DNA of 64,000 bases, taken from Candidatus Desulfofervidus auxilii. Its GTDB lineage: Bacteria > Desulfobacterota > Desulfofervidia > Desulfofervidales > Desulfofervidaceae. A program made the position numbers and the translations under genes. The stretch is from NCBI RefSeq assembly GCF_001577525.1, contig NZ_CP013015.1, forward strand, positions 1,557,667-1,621,666. The letters are read 5' to 3'. This document shows, one piece after another, positions 35,135 to 44,030 of the stretch; position 1 is the first letter of the stretch, and the number at the start of each line of letters is the position of its first letter. The notes beneath the pieces are model-generated. The model was not told the DNA's origin. It worked only from the letters and a program-made list of their open reading frames with translations, and did no database searches.

Positions 35135-35754
35135 AACCACGCCTAAAAATATGTGGTATAACTAGAACAGAAGACGCCTTATTGGCTGTCTCTTTAGGGG
35201 TTCATGCCTTGGGATTTATTTTTTATAAAAAAAGCCCTAGGTATATTTCGCCTGAAAGGGCAAGAGAAATCATCATTGAAATACCTCCATTTGTGCAAAC
35301 GGTGGGGGTTTTTGTCAATGAATCTAGGGAAAAAATAAGGGAAATTGCCAGTTTTTGTGGACTTAATCTAATTCAACTGCATGGAGATGAGTCACCATTA
35401 TTTTGCGAAAAGTTGGGGTTGGCTTGTATAAAGGCCTTTCGCATAAAAGATGAGCATAGTATTGAAAATATGGTTGCCTATAAAGGAAAGGTGCGGGGAT
35501 TTCTGGTTGATACTTATAAAAAAGACCAACCTGGAGGCACAGGTGAAAGCTTTAACTGGGAACTAGCAATAAAGGCAAAGGTTTATAATGTTCCTATTAT
35601 CTTAGCTGGTGGACTAGCTCCAGATAATATTAAAAGGGCGGTAGATACAGTCCAGCCCTATGCCTTGGATGTAAATAGTGGTATAGAAAAGACACCTGGG
35701 ATAAAAGACAAAAAATTAATGGAAAAGCTATTTGCAGTATGGAGCAAAATTTAG
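35131..35754 (+). CDS. trpF: Phosphoribosylanthranilate isomerase
   Basis: 207 residues with TrpF motifs: LKICGITRTEDALLAVSLGV (catalytic Cys), GFIFYKKSPRYISPERA, QLHGDESPLFCEKL, FLVDTYKKDQPGGTGESFNW (catalytic Asp), ILAGGLAPDNIKRAV and ALDVNSGIEKTPGIKD. It carries out the Amadori rearrangement between the TrpD and TrpC steps. The ATG overlaps the trpC stop, and trpB follows after 21 bases. Confidence 0.96.
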   Translation: MKPRLKICGITRTEDALLAVSLGVHALGFIFYKKSPRYISPERAREIIIEIPPFVQTVGVFVNESREKIREIASFCGLNLIQLHGDESPLFCEKLGLACIKAFRIKDEHSIENMVAYKGKVRGFLVDTYKKDQPGGTGESFNWELAIKAKVYNVPIILAGGLAPDNIKRAVDTVQPYALDVNSGIEKTPGIKDKKLMEKLFAVWSKI

Positions 35755-35775
35755 AAAATACTTTAGGAGTTGCCC

Positions 35776-36963
35776 ATGTTACCTGATAAAAAAGGACATT
35801 TTGGAGTATATGGAGGGAAATACGTCCCTGAAACCCTGATGCCTCTTTTGGAAGAGCTAGAAAGAGCTTATAAAAAGGCAAAAAGGGATAGTGCCTTTAA
35901 AAAAGAATTTCACTATTATCTTACCAATTATGCTGGTCGCCCCACTCCTCTTTATTTTGCTCAAAGATTAACAGAACACTTGGGCGGAGCCAAGATTTAC
36001 TTAAAGAGAGAAGACCTAGCCCATACTGGTGCCCATAAAATTAATAATACTATCGGTCAAGCCCTTTTAGCCAAGAAAATGGGTAAAAAAAGAATTATTG
36101 CTGAAACAGGAGCAGGCCAACATGGAGTAGCCACTGCTACTGCCTGTGCCTTATTGGGTCTTAAATGTATAGTCTATATGGGAGAAGAAGATACCAGACG
36201 TCAGGCCATGAATGTCTTTCGGATGAAACTCTTAGGAGCAGAAGTTATTACGGTAAAACAAGGCAGTAAGACATTAAAAGATGCCATTAATGAGGCCATT
36301 CGTGACTGGGTAACTAATGTCCGCACCACTTATTACCTCTTAGGTTCAGTAGTAGGACCTCATCCTTATCCAGCAATGGTGCGTGATTTTCAAACTGTAA
36401 TTGGAAGAGAAACCTATAAACAAATCTTAAAGGCTGAAGGCAGATTACCTGATTATATCATTGCCTGTGTAGGTGGTGGAAGCAATGCCATGGGCATCTT
36501 TTATCCATTTAGAAAATATCCCGTAAAATTTATTGGGGTAGAAGCCGCAGGATTGGGTCTGAACAAAGGCCACCACGCTGCGACTCTTTGTGCAGGCACC
36601 CCAGGGGTTTTGCATGGAGCGATGAGTTACTTATTACAGACAGAAGATGGTCAAATAAAAACCACTCATTCAATTGCCCCAGGTTTGGACTACCCTGGTG
36701 TGGGCCCAGAGCACAGTTATTATAAAGATAAAAAAATTGCTTTCTATACGGCTATTACTGATGAAGAAACATTGGAGGCATTCCACCTATTATCTAAATT
36801 AGAAGGAATTATTCCTGCCTTGGAAAGTGCACATGCAGTAAGTTACGCTATGAAATTGGCCCCCAAATTAGATAAAGACCAAATTATTATTGTAAATCTC
36901 TCTGGACGTGGAGATAAAGACTTAGAAATAGTGTTTGAGACAGTAAAAAAGGAGAAACAATAA
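35776..36963 (+). CDS. trpB: Tryptophan synthase beta chain
   Basis: 395 residues of TrpB1 type. The PLP lysine is in [20 protein letters not shown], ammonia/indole-site residues are in [20 protein letters not shown], and the phosphate-binding loop is [12 protein letters not shown]. The C-terminus has [11 protein letters not shown]. It condenses indole with serine to make tryptophan in complex with TrpA. I prefer the ATG at 35776 because AGGAG (35765-35769) is correctly spaced for it; the TTG at 35770 directly abuts that site. It overlaps trpA by one base (TAATG). Confidence 0.97.
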   Translation: MLPDKKGHFGVYGGKYVPETLMPLLEELERAYKKAKRDSAFKKEFHYYLTNYAGRPTPLYFAQRLTEHLGGAKIYLKREDLAHTGAHKINNTIGQALLAKKMGKKRIIAETGAGQHGVATATACALLGLKCIVYMGEEDTRRQAMNVFRMKLLGAEVITVKQGSKTLKDAINEAIRDWVTNVRTTYYLLGSVVGPHPYPAMVRDFQTVIGRETYKQILKAEGRLPDYIIACVGGGSNAMGIFYPFRKYPVKFIGVEAAGLGLNKGHHAATLCAGTPGVLHGAMSYLLQTEDGQIKTTHSIAPGLDYPGVGPEHSYYKDKKIAFYTAITDEETLEAFHLLSKLEGIIPALESAHAVSYAMKLAPKLDKDQIIIVNLSGRGDKDLEIVFETVKKEKQ

Positions 36964-37763
36964 TGAAAACCATTTCCCAAGTGTTTAAAGCACTCAAAAA
37001 ACAAAACAGAAGGGCTCTAATTCCTTATATCACTGCAGGTGACCCTGATTTAGATATTACAGCCAAGCTTATCTTAACTATTAGCCAAAATGGAGGAGAT
37101 ATTTTAGAATTAGGAGTTCCATTCTCTGACCCCCTAGCCGATGGCCCTACCATTCAAACTGCTTCTCAAAGGGCCTTAAAAAGTGGCACTACCCTTAAAG
37201 GTATTTTAGAAATGGTTAGAGAAATCCGTAAAAAAATAGATATACCCTTGGTGCTAATGAGTTATTATAATCCCTTACGACAATATGGTTTAGAAGCTCT
37301 GGCAAGAGATGCTTCCAAAGTAGGTATAAACGGTTTTATTGTCCCTGACCTTACTCCAGAAGAAGCTACAGATTGGCTCAAGGTTTGTAAAGAGCATTCT
37401 TTAGACACCATTTTTCTTATCGCCCCTACTACTTCATTAAATAGGGCAAAAAAAATTGCTCAAATGAGCCGTGGATTTATTTATTACGTCTCAGTGACTG
37501 GTGTTACCGGGGCACGGGAGAGCTTACCTCAAGATATAATTGAGAACTTAAAACAATTAAGAAAAATCACCAATAAACCCATTGCGGTAGGATTTGGTAT
37601 CTCCTCCCCTAACCATGTCAGGATGCTTGTGCCCTATACTGATGGGATTGTGGTAGGCAGTGCTATTGTAAAGCTAATAGGAGAAACCAAAGAATTATCT
37701 CAAATATGTGCCAAAGTAGCTAAATTTATTAAAAACCTATCCCAAGCCACTTTTATATCTTAA
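36963..37763 (+). CDS. trpA: Tryptophan synthase alpha chain
   Basis: 266 residues of the TrpA barrel: ALIPYITAGDPDLDIT, then GGDILELGVPFSDPLADGPT (catalytic Glu), GINGFIVPDLTPEEA (catalytic Asp), FIYYVSVTGVTGARESLP and IAVGFGISSPNHVRML. It splits indole-glycerol phosphate and passes indole to TrpB through a tunnel. Its 3' end overlaps the convergent site-2 protease gene by 11 bases, so there is no room for a separate terminator between them. Confidence 0.97.
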   Translation: MKTISQVFKALKKQNRRALIPYITAGDPDLDITAKLILTISQNGGDILELGVPFSDPLADGPTIQTASQRALKSGTTLKGILEMVREIRKKIDIPLVLMSYYNPLRQYGLEALARDASKVGINGFIVPDLTPEEATDWLKVCKEHSLDTIFLIAPTTSLNRAKKIAQMSRGFIYYVSVTGVTGARESLPQDIIENLKQLRKITNKPIAVGFGISSPNHVRMLVPYTDGIVVGSAIVKLIGETKELSQICAKVAKFIKNLSQATFIS

Positions 37764-38613
37764 AAGGCACAGGAATAAAAGTAAGGATAAATATAAACAG
37801 AGCTAAAATGCCCAGTTTCACACGTCCCTTTCCCAGGGGAAGCGTTGGGTCTATAGGTTCAGGATGATGGAGTCCTAAAAATATCAGTAAAACTGCCCAA
37901 ACAAACCAACCATACCAACCCATAAATCCCAAACTAATAAGGCATATTAGGGTCAATTTTGAAATCAACCTATGCCCCCTTTCGCCAAAAATAGCAAAGG
38001 CAATGTGCCCTCCATCTAATTGACCAGCAGGCATAAGATTTAAAGCAGTAACAAATAGGCCTAACCAGCCAGCAAAGGCCGCAGGATGAAGCATAAGGTC
38101 TGCATTTTCAGGTAAGCTACCCCAAATAATCTTTACCAGGATTTTAAATAATAAACAGTCTCCCAAGATAAGGCCTTGAGGTGGGGTTGGAGAAGGAATA
38201 ATACGAGAATGAGCAATCCCATAAATAACAATGGGTAGACAAACAATTATACCTGCCAAAGGGCCTGCTATTCCTATATCAAATAAAACCTGCCGATTGG
38301 GCATAGGGGCCTTAATTTTAATAAAAGCACCAAAAGTTCCAATTAAAGAAGGAGCAGGAATAAAATAGGGAGGAGTAACTGCTACTTTGTGATATTTAGA
38401 GGCAAAAAAATGGCCTGATTCATGAAAAAGCAATATAATCATCAAAGTTAAAGAGAAAGGAAGACCTTTAGTAAAGGCAGTCAAAGAAGAAAGTGGGTTT
38501 ACTCCTGCTTGCAAAGCACCTGCAGCAGTAGTAGTAAGAAAGGTAACAAAAAATAAAATAACATTTAAAAGTGGCATAGGACATGGTTTACTTGAGAGAA
38601 TAAGGTTTGTCAA
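37753..38613 (-). CDS. Site-2 protease family (M50) membrane metallopeptidase
   Basis: 286 residues, mostly hydrophobic with about seven membrane segments. The zinc motif HExxH is in ILLFHESGHFFASKYH (about 64), and the third ligand is in NLMPAGQLDGGHIAFA (about 193). GTFGAFIKIKAPMPNRQVLF and DIGIAGPLAGII are typical of the archaeal/plant-like S2P branch that cleaves membrane-anchored regulators. The TTG at 38613 gives a longer start; an ATG twelve codons in is an alternative. It is convergent with trpA and divergent from cas6. Confidence 0.9.
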   Translation of the reverse strand: MTNLILSSKPCPMPLLNVILFFVTFLTTTAAGALQAGVNPLSSLTAFTKGLPFSLTLMIILLFHESGHFFASKYHKVAVTPPYFIPAPSLIGTFGAFIKIKAPMPNRQVLFDIGIAGPLAGIIVCLPIVIYGIAHSRIIPSPTPPQGLILGDCLLFKILVKIIWGSLPENADLMLHPAAFAGWLGLFVTALNLMPAGQLDGGHIAFAIFGERGHRLISKLTLICLISLGFMGWYGWFVWAVLLIFLGLHHPEPIDPTLPLGKGRVKLGILALFIFILTFIPVPFKI

Positions 38614-38669
38614 TTAGCAAAATCAGCAACTTATTGCCATTTCATTTTAAATCCATATAATTGCCTACT

Positions 38670-39623
38670 ATGGATTTAAATAATCCTTTTTTACCAGACC
38701 TCTCTATCCATCATTATAAGGTCAAAATTAAGGCAAAGACGCCCTTTTTAATCCCCTCTTTCCCTGGCTCTATGTTGCGAGGAACATTCGGTGTAGCCCT
38801 AAAAAGGGTGGTATGTATAAATAGAAAAAGAACATGCAGCCAATGCTTGCTCTCGTCTTCTTGTATCTATCACTTCCTATTTGAGACAGAAACCCAAAAT
38901 CCCATTAAAGGTATTACTAATCCTCCCCATCCCTTAATCCTTTATCCTCTTGATTTAGGCGGAAAAAACATGAAAAGAAACTCTATATATCAATTTGGTT
39001 TTACTATTTTGGGAAAGGCAATTGATTATCTTCCCTATGTTATCTATGCCATAATAAAGATGGGTCATCTGGGCATGGGAAAAGGCAAGGGCAAATTTGA
39101 CTTAAAAGAAGTCAGAAAATATACCTCTGAAAAACACACCAAACAGGTCTTTAACCAATATGAAAACAGGCTCATTCCCCTGGAAACCTCACTAACATTA
39201 AAAAATATCCTTAAAAACAAATGCAAAGAGAAAAAACTAATCTTTGAAACCATCACTCCACTGCGGCTTAAAATCAGAGGGAAACTGAGGGATAATATAA
39301 CTCTAAAAGACATCGTCTTTGCCATCAGTCATCGGCTCAAAATTCTGAGCTTTCTTTATGGAGAAGGAGAGATAGACCTCCTTAAAAACCTTGATTTAGA
39401 TAAAATACTAAAAGGCATCAAAACAGCAAGCCAATTTGAATGGACAGACTTCAAGCGTTTTTCTAAAAGGCAAGATGCTCATTTGCACATCGGTGGCGTC
39501 ATGGGCAAAATGACCATGACAGGCAACCTGTCTAAAATCTATCCTTTACTCAAACTAGGCCAATATATCCACATTGGCAAAAACACTGCATTTGGCTTGG
39601 GTAGGTATAAGGTAGTAGTCTGA
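38670..39623 (+). CDS. cas6: CRISPR precursor-RNA endonuclease Cas6 (orphan position)
   Basis: 317 residues from the ATG at 38670 (TTG at 38661 is an alternative). The fold is the CRISPR_Cas6 RAMP family: PSFPGSMLRGTFGVALKRVV near the N-terminus, then a four-cysteine cluster C...C..C.....C (CINRKRTCSQCLLSSSC) seen in this branch, and the glycine-rich C-terminal loop HIGKNTAFGLGRYKVV. Cas6 cuts the array transcript within each repeat. It is absent from the cas operon at 15465-24574 and lies 10.7 kb beyond the array end, flanked by unrelated genes, so this copy is the obvious candidate for maturation of that array. Confidence 0.82.
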   Translation: MDLNNPFLPDLSIHHYKVKIKAKTPFLIPSFPGSMLRGTFGVALKRVVCINRKRTCSQCLLSSSCIYHFLFETETQNPIKGITNPPHPLILYPLDLGGKNMKRNSIYQFGFTILGKAIDYLPYVIYAIIKMGHLGMGKGKGKFDLKEVRKYTSEKHTKQVFNQYENRLIPLETSLTLKNILKNKCKEKKLIFETITPLRLKIRGKLRDNITLKDIVFAISHRLKILSFLYGEGEIDLLKNLDLDKILKGIKTASQFEWTDFKRFSKRQDAHLHIGGVMGKMTMTGNLSKIYPLLKLGQYIHIGKNTAFGLGRYKVVV

Positions 39624-39657
39624 GAAATGACCATAATAACAAAAGCTATCTTTGCTT

Positions 39658-41898
39658 CTATAGGTCTTTATTGATTTCCGACAAAATTTCCTTGACAATG
39701 GGCTTGAATTCTTCAGGTGTCCTTAAAAGAATCATTTCATCCTTTTTTTCAAGATAAGAAAGGGCAATCATAAAGGGTTTAAGAAATTCCTTTAAGTCTT
39801 CTGTTCCCTTTTCCTTTATCAGTTTTAAAATCTTTATGGAAAAGTCTGCATCTGCCATTTTAATTACGTCTTTTAAATATGTTGAAAAGGCTTCACCAGC
39901 AGGGGCTGGTTCTGCTTGACTTACTATTTTAAGGGCCTCTTCAAGATAACTGATAACTTTAGGATAATTTCCCCTTTTAAATGCCTTAGAGGAAAGAAGC
40001 AGGTAGAGGTGGAGAAGGTATAAAGATTCCCTTTTAAGGAATTCAGCTTTAGGAAATCCAGGGTCTTTTTCCTTTTTAGCAAGAAAAATGGCTTTTTTAA
40101 TAAACTTTACTCCCTCAGAAATTTTATTTTTTTTACTTAAAGTATGAGCAAGATTGGCACAGGCATAAGGCTGATCTGGTTTTATTTCAATGGCCTTCTT
40201 ATAGGCCTTGATAGCTTCATTTAGTTTACCTTGTTTGTAATAAGCAACACCTAGATTATTCCATGCCTCATACATATCCGGTTTTATCTCAATGGCCTTC
40301 TTATAGGCCTCAATAGCTTCATTTAGTTTATCTATCTTGTTATAAGCAACACCTAAATTATACCATGCCTCATACATATCTGGTTTTATCTCAATGGCCT
40401 TTTTGCAGCCTTCAATTGCCTTCTCATAATTTTTCTTTATATAATAAAGAAATGCTTCTCCTAATATAATTTTAGCAAGCAGCCATTTATCCTTTTTCTG
40501 TTCTGCCTCTTTTTTTAATTCTTCTATTTCTTCCTTAGCCTTTTCATAATTTCCAGATAAAATAAGACTTTCAATTCTTAAAGAATGTAAATCAGGTTTT
40601 TGAGAAGGCATGGCCTCTGCCAGGTAATAAAGTTTGTCAGAAAAGGAGATAACAGCCTCTTTTTTTTCTTCAGAAATGGCCTTCAAAGAATATTCAATCA
40701 TTTCCAGGGCTATTTTTTCAAGTTCTTTTTCAGAATACCAGATTTTAAGGAATCTAACGATAAACCCAAGCCTTTTTCTGCCAGCCTCCTGTCGCATCTG
40801 CCGCCAGAGGGAAAAGAGCTTGTCTTTTATATCGTAAAGGGTCTCTCTTCTGCCCTTTATTTTTAAAGATTTCACAAGCCCCCTTTCTGTCAGTCTTTTA
40901 AGTTGTGAGGTAATAGTGGTAACGGCAATGTTTGCTGTTTTTGCAATCTCAGTAGGAGTAATGGGTTCTCCTTTAACCGCAATGATTTCAAGGATTTTTC
41001 TTTGTTGGATAGGAACATCATTTACTACATCCCTTAGATATGGTGTTAATTCATCCAGGAGGGTGAAGAGTTGTTTTTCAACTGCTTCAATCTTAAATTC
41101 AGTTACTATCTGATAAAGGCTTAAAATAAGTCTGGGATTGCCACCAGTAAGGTGAGTAATGGCCCTAATCTTAGGCTCATATTCCTCAAATTTTTCTATT
41201 ATTTCTTGTTTTTCATCCCTTTTTAACCTCTTTAAGAGAAACTCCTTTATCTCCTTAAAATCCAGCTCGTGGAGCCAGACAGGCTGAAAGAAGTTGTAAA
41301 ATGGCATTTTATAATTTGCTATTGCATCAAAATAGAAGGTGGCTGTACCTATGATGCTAAAAATGGGATTGTTTTGAAGAATTGCCCTAAATCTTTCATG
41401 GTCTTTTTCAGGTAAAATACCTAGAATTTCATGAAGATTATCAATTAAGAGGAGGTATCTTTTTTTTCTCTCTTTTGAGAGTTTCTTTAGATAATAAACG
41501 GCCTTTTCTACAAAGTCAGGCTCAGATAGAGGCAATGGATAAGCTGTAATGGACAATTCTTCCTGAAGTCTTTTGAGGATTTCTTGAAAAAGGTCTTCCA
41601 GGGTTAAAACTGCATAAGTTTCTTCAGCAATTAAAATAGGTATCCAAGCCTTAAAAAATTTTTTGCCATCATCCTGCCATGGCAAAATGTTCTTTACCGT
41701 GTAATAGATAAAAAGGAGTAAATGGGTTTTTCCCATTCCCCTTGGTCCAACAAGGATAAATTGAGGCGGTGATGCATCAGGTTTTGTTTTTAAAAGACAA
41801 TCCAGGACAGTTTTTGACTCTTCGTCTCTAGCTACAAGCATCTCTTTTAAGGCCTGTGGCGTCTCAAGGGCAGGATTGAATTTTTGTATTTCTACCAT
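39658..41898 (-). CDS. AAA/STAND-type ATPase with winged helix and TPR repeats
   Basis: 746 residues. The Walker A motif is FILVGPRGMGKTHLLLF (about 55) and Walker B is KRYLLLIDNLHEIL (about 145), followed by GGNPRLILSLYQI, a sensor-type helix. A winged helix follows (ITPTEIAKTANIAVTTITSQ, about 315). The last 300 residues are TPRs, with three almost identical 34-residue units carrying AIEIKPDMYEAWNNLG. The order NTPase, wHTH and superstructure repeats is the STAND layout used in signalling and phage sensing. No effector domain is evident at either end. It forms a two-gene unit with the next ATPase, one base apart. Confidence 0.8.
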   Translation of the reverse strand: MVEIQKFNPALETPQALKEMLVARDEESKTVLDCLLKTKPDASPPQFILVGPRGMGKTHLLLFIYYTVKNILPWQDDGKKFFKAWIPILIAEETYAVLTLEDLFQEILKRLQEELSITAYPLPLSEPDFVEKAVYYLKKLSKERKKRYLLLIDNLHEILGILPEKDHERFRAILQNNPIFSIIGTATFYFDAIANYKMPFYNFFQPVWLHELDFKEIKEFLLKRLKRDEKQEIIEKFEEYEPKIRAITHLTGGNPRLILSLYQIVTEFKIEAVEKQLFTLLDELTPYLRDVVNDVPIQQRKILEIIAVKGEPITPTEIAKTANIAVTTITSQLKRLTERGLVKSLKIKGRRETLYDIKDKLFSLWRQMRQEAGRKRLGFIVRFLKIWYSEKELEKIALEMIEYSLKAISEEKKEAVISFSDKLYYLAEAMPSQKPDLHSLRIESLILSGNYEKAKEEIEELKKEAEQKKDKWLLAKIILGEAFLYYIKKNYEKAIEGCKKAIEIKPDMYEAWYNLGVAYNKIDKLNEAIEAYKKAIEIKPDMYEAWNNLGVAYYKQGKLNEAIKAYKKAIEIKPDQPYACANLAHTLSKKNKISEGVKFIKKAIFLAKKEKDPGFPKAEFLKRESLYLLHLYLLLSSKAFKRGNYPKVISYLEEALKIVSQAEPAPAGEAFSTYLKDVIKMADADFSIKILKLIKEKGTEDLKEFLKPFMIALSYLEKKDEMILLRTPEEFKPIVKEILSEINKDL

Positions 41899-41899
41899 T

Positions 41900-43060
41900 T
41901 TACTCCCTCCAGCCGTAATATCTTATCCACCAATCTCTTAAAACATTGGAGGTAAACTGATAGACATCTTTATCTTTTGAAATATAAAAGTCATTTTCTA
42001 AATCAGATATAACAAGGTCAAAAAGATGAATGGCCCCTTGCTGATACTGTCCAACAAAAAAATTAGAGAGTTCTTGTTTTGAGGTTTCACCCTTATAAGC
42101 AATAAGGCTTAACATCCTTTTTACAATCTCAGCCAATTGAGGTTCATAATATTTTTCAAGACGCTCTCTAAAGTGTTCAAAGTAGGAGCGGTTCCAGGGT
42201 TTAAGTAAATCTGTATAGGCTTTATCTATTATCTCGCTAGTTAGTCTCCCTTCTTGTTTATAAAGGGTTATCAGGGAACAAAGGAGGATTTGCAAGAAAA
42301 ACGGCACAGGGTAACCAATCTTTTTAAAAATATGATTCATCACTTCTTTCTTTATCCTTTTAATATTGAGCTCTTCTTTTAATATCTCTCGCACCATTCT
42401 TTCGGCCTCTTTGGTTGAGAGCTCAAGCACAGGGATGGGTTGAAGGTCATTTATTACATTAGAGGTAACTCCAAGTTCTCTTATGATAGAATGAAAACCA
42501 ATAGAACTGCCAAAGACCCATCTGACTTTTTCACAAATCTCTGGCTCCTGACGGATGCTTCTCAACCAGTGAAGAAACTCGCCTGCGATTTTCTTTTGTG
42601 GAAATTTCCTGAGCATAAGAGGAAGTTCGTCTATTAACATTATGTATCTTATATCTCTTTCAAGCACCTTCCTAAACAGGTCCTTTCCCCTCTTTTTCCA
42701 CTCCGTCTTTAAACTTTCCCTCAACTTAATACGGATGTTTTCTACTCCAACCTCTTCAATTTTCCCTAAAAAATCCCTAACTTTTTCTAAGAGAGACTTA
42801 CCCTGTTTCTCAGCAACCCTTTCCAGTAAATCAACAATGAACTCTTCTGGAGCTGACATACCTTCTACATCTACAAAAATAGGCCTCCATCCCTTTTTTG
42901 ACTCATCATGAATTTTTAGCATCAAACTGGTCTTACCAAACCTTCTAGGCGCTATAAGTAGGATTGAACCCCTCTCTAAGCTCTTCCATATCTTCTCTAT
43001 CAAATCTTTTCTATCCCAAAAATCCTCTCCCCTGACCGGGTTTCCAGGAGTGTTCCGCAT
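41900..43060 (-). CDS. Archaeal-type AAA ATPase (ATPase_2-like)
   Basis: 386 residues. It opens NTPGNPVRGEDFWDRKDLIE, then has the Walker A motif ILLIAPRRFGKTSLMLKIHD (about 37-50), RYIMLIDELPLMLRKFPQKK as Walker B (about 145) and RWVFGSSIGFHSI as a sensor segment. The C-terminal part is a helical, winged-helix-like region ending YQFTSNVLRDWWIRYY. This matches the family of P-loop ATPases abundant in archaea and thermophiles, with no established role. It is the promoter-proximal gene of the pair. A strong promoter with repeat-like operator sequences precedes it (43088-43115). Confidence 0.8.
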   Translation of the reverse strand: MRNTPGNPVRGEDFWDRKDLIEKIWKSLERGSILLIAPRRFGKTSLMLKIHDESKKGWRPIFVDVEGMSAPEEFIVDLLERVAEKQGKSLLEKVRDFLGKIEEVGVENIRIKLRESLKTEWKKRGKDLFRKVLERDIRYIMLIDELPLMLRKFPQKKIAGEFLHWLRSIRQEPEICEKVRWVFGSSIGFHSIIRELGVTSNVINDLQPIPVLELSTKEAERMVREILKEELNIKRIKKEVMNHIFKKIGYPVPFFLQILLCSLITLYKQEGRLTSEIIDKAYTDLLKPWNRSYFEHFRERLEKYYEPQLAEIVKRMLSLIAYKGETSKQELSNFFVGQYQQGAIHLFDLVISDLENDFYISKDKDVYQFTSNVLRDWWIRYYGWRE

Positions 43061-43087
43061 AGTTGACTCCTTCTAATTATTTTTTAT

Positions 43088-43135
43088 ATTATAAGACAAA
43101 ATTGTCGTATGTCAAGTCTGTATTACGACAAAATT
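43088..43135 (-). promoter_or_regulatory. Consensus sigma-70 promoter with operator-like repeats for the ATPase pair
   Basis: On the - strand TTGACA (43115-43110) and TATAAT (43093-43088) are perfect consensus boxes, 16 bases apart. The spacer holds ACGACAATTTTGTC, and a second copy of the half-site appears as TACGACAAAATT on the + strand at 43124-43135. A repressor binding both would block the promoter. It lies 28 bases upstream of the ATG of the first ATPase gene, with AGAAGGAG in the leader. Confidence 0.7.
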
Positions 43136-43441
43136 AAATTTGCTGTAACTGCATTATGGAAAAGTTATAGATTTTCTAATTCTTTGATAATTTCACACAC
43201 CATGGAATTTTGGCCATGCAGTCTTGGGCCGTATTCGGAGACACATGTTGCCACGAGAAAGAAACTGAATAGTTTCAGGAAAAAAAGTAATGTTAGGGAG
43301 ATACAATCAAAATGGGACTAGTTCTTACTTATTATATATGGAAGATCCAATATAAAGAAAATTATTTACAAATTTTAATGATCATGATAATTGTTTAAAT
43401 AATGAAGGATTCAGTAAAAATCAGTAAAGGATCCATCAGGC
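43136..43441. other. Intergenic stretch without a supported gene
   Basis: 306 AT-rich bases between the ATPase promoter and the recombinase remnant. A 70-codon frame opens at 43109 on the + strand, but it runs through the promoter repeats and resembles nothing I know. I see no RNA gene or clear terminator here. Confidence 0.5.
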
Positions 43442-43814
43442 AGGATAACTGTGGCCTTTTCCTATGACCCTGTTTATATCGAAAAAGTCAAGGCTATCAA
43501 AGGTTACAAATGGCACCCCAAAGAAAAACACTGGAGTTTCCCCTATTCAGCTCTTACCTTAGAGAAAATTTTATCGGTTTTTAATGGAAGGTAACCACAT
43601 TATTCATTACGCTTTCGCCACACATCTACTTGAAAATGGGACAGATTTAAGGTACATCCAGGAATTATTAGGGCATAAAAGCTTCAAGACAACTGAGATT
43701 TACACCCATGTGAGTGAACGAGACAGTGGACGGAGTAAGAGTCCTCTAAATACTATAGGAAAAGGGGGTAATGAGATTAAAGTATGGGATAAACGAACTA
43801 TTCGATTATTTTAA
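43442..43814 (+). pseudogene. Tyrosine recombinase/integrase remnant (XerC/D-like)
   Basis: Two in-series pieces remain. The first reads ITVAFSYDPVYIEKVKAIKG then YKWHPKEKHWSFPY, the N-terminal core-binding part of integrases of this type, and stops at 43592. The second (from 43584) reads [20 protein letters not shown], then [20 protein letters not shown], the catalytic C-terminus with the nucleophilic Tyr in IYTHVS. About 200 residues between them are missing. The HxLRHSFATH motif is decayed to [10 protein letters not shown], so an essential Arg is lost. It is a dead integrase, probably from a former mobile element. Confidence 0.85.
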
Positions 43815-43910
43815 GACATACAGCTACGCTTCGCTCCGTCCAAATTCAGCTTCACCGAACTTCTTTTACACCGGAAACGTCGAACACCAAAAATCCTTAA
43901 TTCATCCCTG

Positions 43911-43930
43911 CCTGCCTGCCGGCAGGCAGG
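43911..43930. repeat. Perfect 20-bp GC-rich palindrome
   Basis: CCTGCCTGCCGGCAGGCAGG is a perfect palindrome, extended on the left by another CCTG unit and on the right by GCAGACAGG. It is strikingly GC-rich in an AT-rich intergenic region, downstream of the integrase remnant. Mobile REP-like or repeat-element origin is possible; it might also fold as a hairpin at the end of a transcript. Confidence 0.8.
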
Positions 43931-44030
43931 GCAGACAGGAATGTTTTTAAAGATTAACACCTAAATTTTGGGGAATGTCCAAGCATATTATTCGTTGACT
44001 ACCAAATTGGCTTATGTTATCTTTTAAAAA

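Noticed and set aside
43109-43321. 70-codon + frame upstream of the integrase remnant
   Set aside because: It starts inside the ATPase promoter, has no family and no ribosome binding site.
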